A stretch of 8,914 nucleotides of DNA from Actinomycetota bacterium (lineage in GTDB: Bacteria; Actinomycetota; Actinomycetes; Streptosporangiales; Streptosporangiaceae): assembly GCA_003140115.1 (NCBI GenBank), contig PLIQ01000580.1, positions 1 to 8,914 on the forward strand, given 5' to 3'. The first letter of the stretch is position 1. Each line of letters begins with the position of its first letter. The notes under the pieces are model-generated. The model was not told the origin of the DNA. It did not search any database and saw only the letters and a program-made list of their open reading frames with translations. Positions 5,392-8,914 of this stretch are shown here, one piece after another. The position numbers and the translations under genes are program-made.

Positions 5392-6707
5392 ATGCATCCA
5401 GCTGATTCCGTACCCCGGGTACGGCCAGATGACCGGGCCGCTGCGGAGCCTGGCCGTACCACGGTAGAGATCGTGATCCCGGTCCATAACGAGGCCCGCG
5501 GCCTTGGCCTGGCCATCCGGCGGGTGCACGCCTACCTGACTGACCAGCTCCCTTTCCCCGCCCGCATCACCATTGCGGAAAACGGCAGCACCGACGCTAC
5601 CTGGATGCGCGCCCGCGAACTGGAAGACGAATTCCCATTGGTGCGTGCGGTCCAGATCGGGCAGCCGGGACGAGGCGGGGCGCTGCGGTCGGCTTGGTCG
5701 GCAAGTGACGCTGACGTCCTTGCCTACATGGACGTCGACCTCTCGACCGATCTGAACGCGCTGCTGCCGCTCATCGCCCCGCTGGTATCTGGTCACAGTG
5801 ATGTCGCGATCGGAACCCGCCTGGCCTGGGGCGCGCGTGTGGTCCGCGGCCCTCGTCGCGAGATCATCTCGCGCTGTTACAACCTGCTGCTGTACGCGAC
5901 CCTCGGCACCCGCTTCTCCGACGCTCAGTGCGGTTTCAAGGCGATCCGCGCGGAGGCAGCACGGGCGCTGATGCCGCTGACCGCCGACCGGGGCTGGTTC
6001 TTCGACACGGAGCTGCTGGTGCTAGCGCAGCGGGCCGGACTGCGCATCCACGAGGTCCCGGTGGACTGGATCGACGACTGCGATTCCCGGGTCAAGGTGA
6101 TCGCGACCGCCCTAGCCGACCTGCGAGGCATCGCCCGGCTCGGGACTGGGCTGGCCCGAGGCACGATCCGCGTCCCGGCGCTGGGGAATGCTGCGCCTCC
6201 GGGCTGGCCGGCCGGCCCGGACATGCCCCGTCATCGGCTCCCCAGCCAGCTGGCCCGGTTCATCTCAGTGGGCGTGACCAGCACCGTGGCTTACGTTCTG
6301 CTGTACTTGCTGCTCCGTAGCGTAATGGCTGCGCTGCCCGCAAACGCCATCAGCCTCCTGGTGACCGCCATCGGCAACACCGCGGCTAACCGCCGCGTCA
6401 CCTTCGGGATCCGCGGACGGCACGGCGCCGTCCAGCATCAGGGGCGCGGCCTCGTCGCGTTCGGCAGCAGCCTCGCGCATACCTCCGGCGCCCTTGCGGC
6501 CTTGCATGCGGTCACTGCGGAGCCGGCTCAGGGACTGAGGTCACATTGCTGATCGCGGCCAGCATGGCCGCCACGCTGGTCCGCTTCGGGCTCTACCGGG
6601 GATGGGTCTTCCACGGCTGGCGCGACAGGCCACCGGCCCGGTCCGGTGTGGCGCCAGCCCAGGTGCCGATCCAGGAAACTGCCCCAGTTCAGTCCGCTCC
6701 CCGATAG
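5392..6707 (+). pseudogene. GT2/GtrA fusion polyprenyl-phosphate glycosyltransferase, frameshifted near 6537
   Basis: The GT2 part (about residues 24-262) resembles dolichol/polyprenyl-phosphate hexose synthases: VEIVIPVHNEA (25-35), ENGSTDAT (63-70), the metal-binding DxD within YMDVDLSTD (112-120), RFSDAQCGFKA (174-184), and WFFDTELL (202-209) followed by HEVPVDW. It would transfer a sugar from a nucleotide donor to polyprenyl phosphate at the cytoplasmic face. A GtrA-type domain starts near residue 288, with helices at about 290-309, 312-332 and 352-372 and the NTAANRRVTFG motif; GtrA is the presumed flippase. The initial frame ends at TGA 6550-6552 after 386 residues. The +1-shifted frame then encodes VTLLIAASMAATLVRFGLYRGWVF, the missing last helix, to TAG 6705-6707. 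Restoring one G (CTG-GAG for CTGAG near 6537) gives a 438-residue protein. The start at 5392 lacks a well-spaced ribosome site (GGAG is only 1 base away). Confidence 0.88.
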
Positions 6708-6721
6708 GACAGTGATCCACG

Positions 6722-8770
6722 ATGAACGCCCTTTCCACCCAGTCCTCTCCGCCCGGGCGGACCGCGCACCCAGCTACGGGCCGTGGCCCGCTGGCCCGGC
6801 TGCTGCGCGGCCACCGGGGCGACCCGGCCTGGGCCCGGCCGGCGCTGCTGGGGCTGCTGCTGGCCACAGCCGTGCTCTACATCGCAGGCCTGAGCCGCAA
6901 CGGCTGGGGTAACGAGTTCTACGCGGCCGCGGTCCAGGCCGGCACGAAAAGCTGGAAGGCGTTCCTGTTCGGGTCGGTGGACTCCAGCAGCTTCATCACC
7001 GTAGACAAGACCCCGGCTTCACTGTGGGTCATGGAGCTGTCCGGCCGCATCTTCGGCTTCAGTTCCTGGAGCATGTTGATACCCCAGGCCCTGGAAGGGG
7101 TGGCCACCGTTGGCGTGCTCTACACAACGGTCCGCCGCTGGTTCGGGCCCGCAGCCGCGATCATCGCCGGGGCCGTGATGGCGCTGACGCCGGTGGCTAC
7201 CCTGATGTTCCGGTTCAACAACCCCGACGCACTCCTGGTGCTAGTGATGACACTGGCCGCCTATACCACCACCCGGGCCATCGAATCGGGGCGTACCCGC
7301 TGGCTGGCATTGACCGGGGCCCTGCTCGGCCTGGGCTACCTCACCAAGATGCTGCAAGCCTTCCTGGTGCTGCCCGCGTTCGCGCTGGCCTACCTGTGGG
7401 CGGGCAAGCCGACGCTGGGCAAGCGCATCTGGCAGCTGCTGGTCGGCGGTGCCGCGCTGGTGGCCGCGGCCGGCTGGTGGGTGGCGATCGACCTGCTCAC
7501 CCCGGCCGCCGACAGGCCCTACGTCGGCGGCTCGACCGACAACAACATCCTGCAGCTCACGTTCGGCTACAACGGCTTCAGCCGGATCACCGGCGGTGAG
7601 ACCGGATCCGGTGGCAGGCTGGGTCGCAGCGGGTTCAGCGGCGGCAGCCCCGGCGGCGGTGGCTCCTCGTTCGGCGGGCAGACCGGGCTCGCCCGGCTGT
7701 TCCAGTCCGGCATGGGCGGGCAGGTCAGCTGGCTACTCCCGGCTGCCCTGATCGCCTTGGTGGTCATGCTGTGGGTGTCGCGGCGCGCTGTGCGCACCGA
7801 CCGTACCCGGGCCGCCGCCCTGCTGTGGGGTGGCTGGCTGCTCGTGACCGGGCTGGTATTCAGCTTCATGTCCGGCATCACGCACCCCTATTACACGGTC
7901 GCCCTCGTCCCGGCAATCGGCGCGCTGGCCGGCATCGCCGGGGTCAGGCTCTGGCGCGTACGGCACACCTGGTCCGCCCGCACCGTCCTGGCCACCGCGA
8001 TCGCCGGCACCGCCGCCTGGGCCTGGGTCCTGCTCGACCGGAGTCCCAGTTGGCTTCCCTGGCTACGGGTTGTTATCGTGATCGCCGCCGTCGGCGCGGC
8101 CGCCCTGATCCTGGCCGGGCCTGCCGTGCGGGCCGTTACTGCGCGGAGCCGGACGGTCCTGGCCGTGGCTCCGGTGTCACTTGCCTTGATCGCCGGGCTG
8201 GCTGGCCCGCTGGCCTACAGCATCGATACCTCGGCTACCGCGCATACTGGGGCGATCCCGTCCGCTGGACCGAGTGTCGCCGGTTCCTCCGGTGGTCCTG
8301 GCGGAGCGGCAGGTGCCGGGCGGGGTGGTTCGCCCGCCTCCGCCGGCGGCCCGGCGGGCAGGCGGGCCGGGGGTGCGCCGGCCGGGGTCGTGGGCGGCTT
8401 CGGCGGCTCGGGGACTGTCAGCAGGGCCCTGTCCAAGCTGCTTGAGGCCGGCGCGTCCGGCTACCGGTGGGCTGCGGCCACGGTTAGCTCGACCAGCGCG
8501 GCCTCGCTAGAGCTGAGCAGTGACGGAGTCCCGGTCATGGCGATCGGCGGTTTCACCGGCAGTGACCCGGCGCCGACCCTGACCGAGTTCAAGCAGTTCG
8601 TCTCACAACACAAGATTCACTACTTCGTGACCAGCGGGTCCGGCGGGGGTTTTGGCGGCAGCTCCGGCGATTCGGCACAGATCACTTCCTGGGTCGAGGC
8701 GCATTTCACGGCGAAAACCGTGGGCGCGATGACCGTTTACGACCTCACCGCGCCAAAAGCGCGCTCGTGA
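6722..8770 (+). CDS. ArnT-like GT39 family membrane glycosyltransferase (YkcA/B type)
   Basis: This 682-residue polytopic enzyme is expected to use a polyprenyl-phosphate sugar made by the upstream GT2/GtrA protein and transfer it to an envelope acceptor outside the membrane. Helix 1 is at about 41-58. It is followed by the extracytoplasmic loop with GNEFYAAA (63-70), whose Glu65 is the likely catalytic acid by analogy with the (D/N)E-type motif of ArnT/PMT enzymes, and then DKTPAS (95-100). About ten more helices run to about residue 500, including the HPYYTVALVPA motif (388-398). Residues about 565-676 form the soluble C-terminal domain found in the YkcA/B-like subgroup (IHYFVTSG, 632-639). 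Two Gly/Ser-rich inserts lie at about 291-320 and 510-564. The frame is complete. ATG 6722 is 14 bases after the restored stop of the GT2 gene, consistent with one operon. The acceptor and sugar are unknown. Confidence 0.93.
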   Translation: MNALSTQSSPPGRTAHPATGRGPLARLLRGHRGDPAWARPALLGLLLATAVLYIAGLSRNGWGNEFYAAAVQAGTKSWKAFLFGSVDSSSFITVDKTPASLWVMELSGRIFGFSSWSMLIPQALEGVATVGVLYTTVRRWFGPAAAIIAGAVMALTPVATLMFRFNNPDALLVLVMTLAAYTTTRAIESGRTRWLALTGALLGLGYLTKMLQAFLVLPAFALAYLWAGKPTLGKRIWQLLVGGAALVAAAGWWVAIDLLTPAADRPYVGGSTDNNILQLTFGYNGFSRITGGETGSGGRLGRSGFSGGSPGGGGSSFGGQTGLARLFQSGMGGQVSWLLPAALIALVVMLWVSRRAVRTDRTRAAALLWGGWLLVTGLVFSFMSGITHPYYTVALVPAIGALAGIAGVRLWRVRHTWSARTVLATAIAGTAAWAWVLLDRSPSWLPWLRVVIVIAAVGAAALILAGPAVRAVTARSRTVLAVAPVSLALIAGLAGPLAYSIDTSATAHTGAIPSAGPSVAGSSGGPGGAAGAGRGGSPASAGGPAGRRAGGAPAGVVGGFGGSGTVSRALSKLLEAGASGYRWAAATVSSTSAASLELSSDGVPVMAIGGFTGSDPAPTLTEFKQFVSQHKIHYFVTSGSGGGFGGSSGDSAQITSWVEAHFTAKTVGAMTVYDLTAPKARS

Positions 8771-8802
8771 CAAGCCGCCGCGTGGCTGTTACCGGGGTAG
8801 GT

Positions 8803-8828
8803 GGCCGGCCTCCGCACTGGCGCCGGCC
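8803..8828 (+). terminator. Possible U-less terminator hairpin after the GT39 gene
   Basis: GGCCGGC (8803-8809) and GCCGGCC (8822-8828) can pair, leaving a 12-base loop, starting 32 bases after the stop codon at 8770. Two G-U pairs could extend the stem outward. No T-run follows, so this is a modest candidate of the GC-hairpin kind common in actinobacteria. The remaining bases to 8914 show no gene start that I can support. Confidence 0.35.
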
Positions 8829-8914
8829 GTGAACTCAGGCCCCCGGCTGAGAGCCGCAAACCGGCCATCCTCAGAGGGAAGCACGTCCCCCTCGCCAGTG
8901 AGCGGTTCGGCGCA

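Noticed and set aside
6531..6552. Programmed ribosomal frameshifting as the explanation for the split GtrA domain
   Set aside because: No slippery heptamer or stimulatory structure is evident at the junction, and the same one-base lesions occur in unrelated neighbouring genes.
1..8914. Mobile element, CRISPR array, toxin-antitoxin or phage-defence system
   Set aside because: No transposase or integrase motif, terminal repeats, regularly spaced repeats or defence-protein signature was seen on either strand.

Overview
The window is about 70% G+C by eye. Its coding frames prefer G or C at the third codon position, several genes have GTG or ATG starts with GGAG-type ribosome sites, and the protein families are typical of actinomycetes (DUF6069-like membrane protein, OmpR/HAMP-kinase pair, a GtrA-fused polyprenyl-phosphate glycosyltransferase, a YkcA/B-type GT39 enzyme). 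It looks like chromosomal DNA of a high-GC actinobacterium. No genus can be assigned from the sequence. No transposase, integrase, tRNA, rRNA or CRISPR array was seen.

Layout. Positions 1-2300 carry small membrane-protein genes on the + strand: a DUF6069-like four-helix protein (start 27), a second membrane protein (936) cut by an in-frame TGA before its last helix, and a poorly characterised ORF (1719). They are separated by GC-rich stretches without convincing genes, one of which holds a perfect 12-bp hairpin (1942-1968). Positions 2307-4806 are on the - strand. Read in the direction of transcription, they hold a broken ferredoxin gene (4806 to 4602), a broken OmpR-type response regulator (4537 to 3785) and an intact sensor histidine kinase (3788 to 2307). 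The kinase start overlaps the regulator stop by 4 bases. Positions 5133-8770 are on the + strand: a possible small one-helix protein, a GT2/GtrA fusion glycosyltransferase whose frame shifts near 6537, and an intact 682-residue GT39/ArnT-like membrane glycosyltransferase.

How the genes fit together. The GT2 domain is expected to load a sugar onto polyprenyl phosphate on the inner face of the membrane. The GtrA part is the presumed flippase, and the GT39 enzyme is expected to use the lipid-linked sugar outside. The kinase and regulator are transcribed away from these genes and would be the obvious candidate regulators of a cell-envelope glycosylation unit, with the ferredoxin as a redox partner of something no longer visible here.

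The most notable property is gene damage. Two large genes (kinase 1482 nt, GT39 2049 nt) are fully open. The regulator, ferredoxin and GT2/GtrA genes each carry single-base G/C indels, the 936 gene has a nonsense codon, and the 27 gene may have lost its natural stop. Either this locus is decaying or the assembly contains clustered indels. No new defence or mobile system was found.
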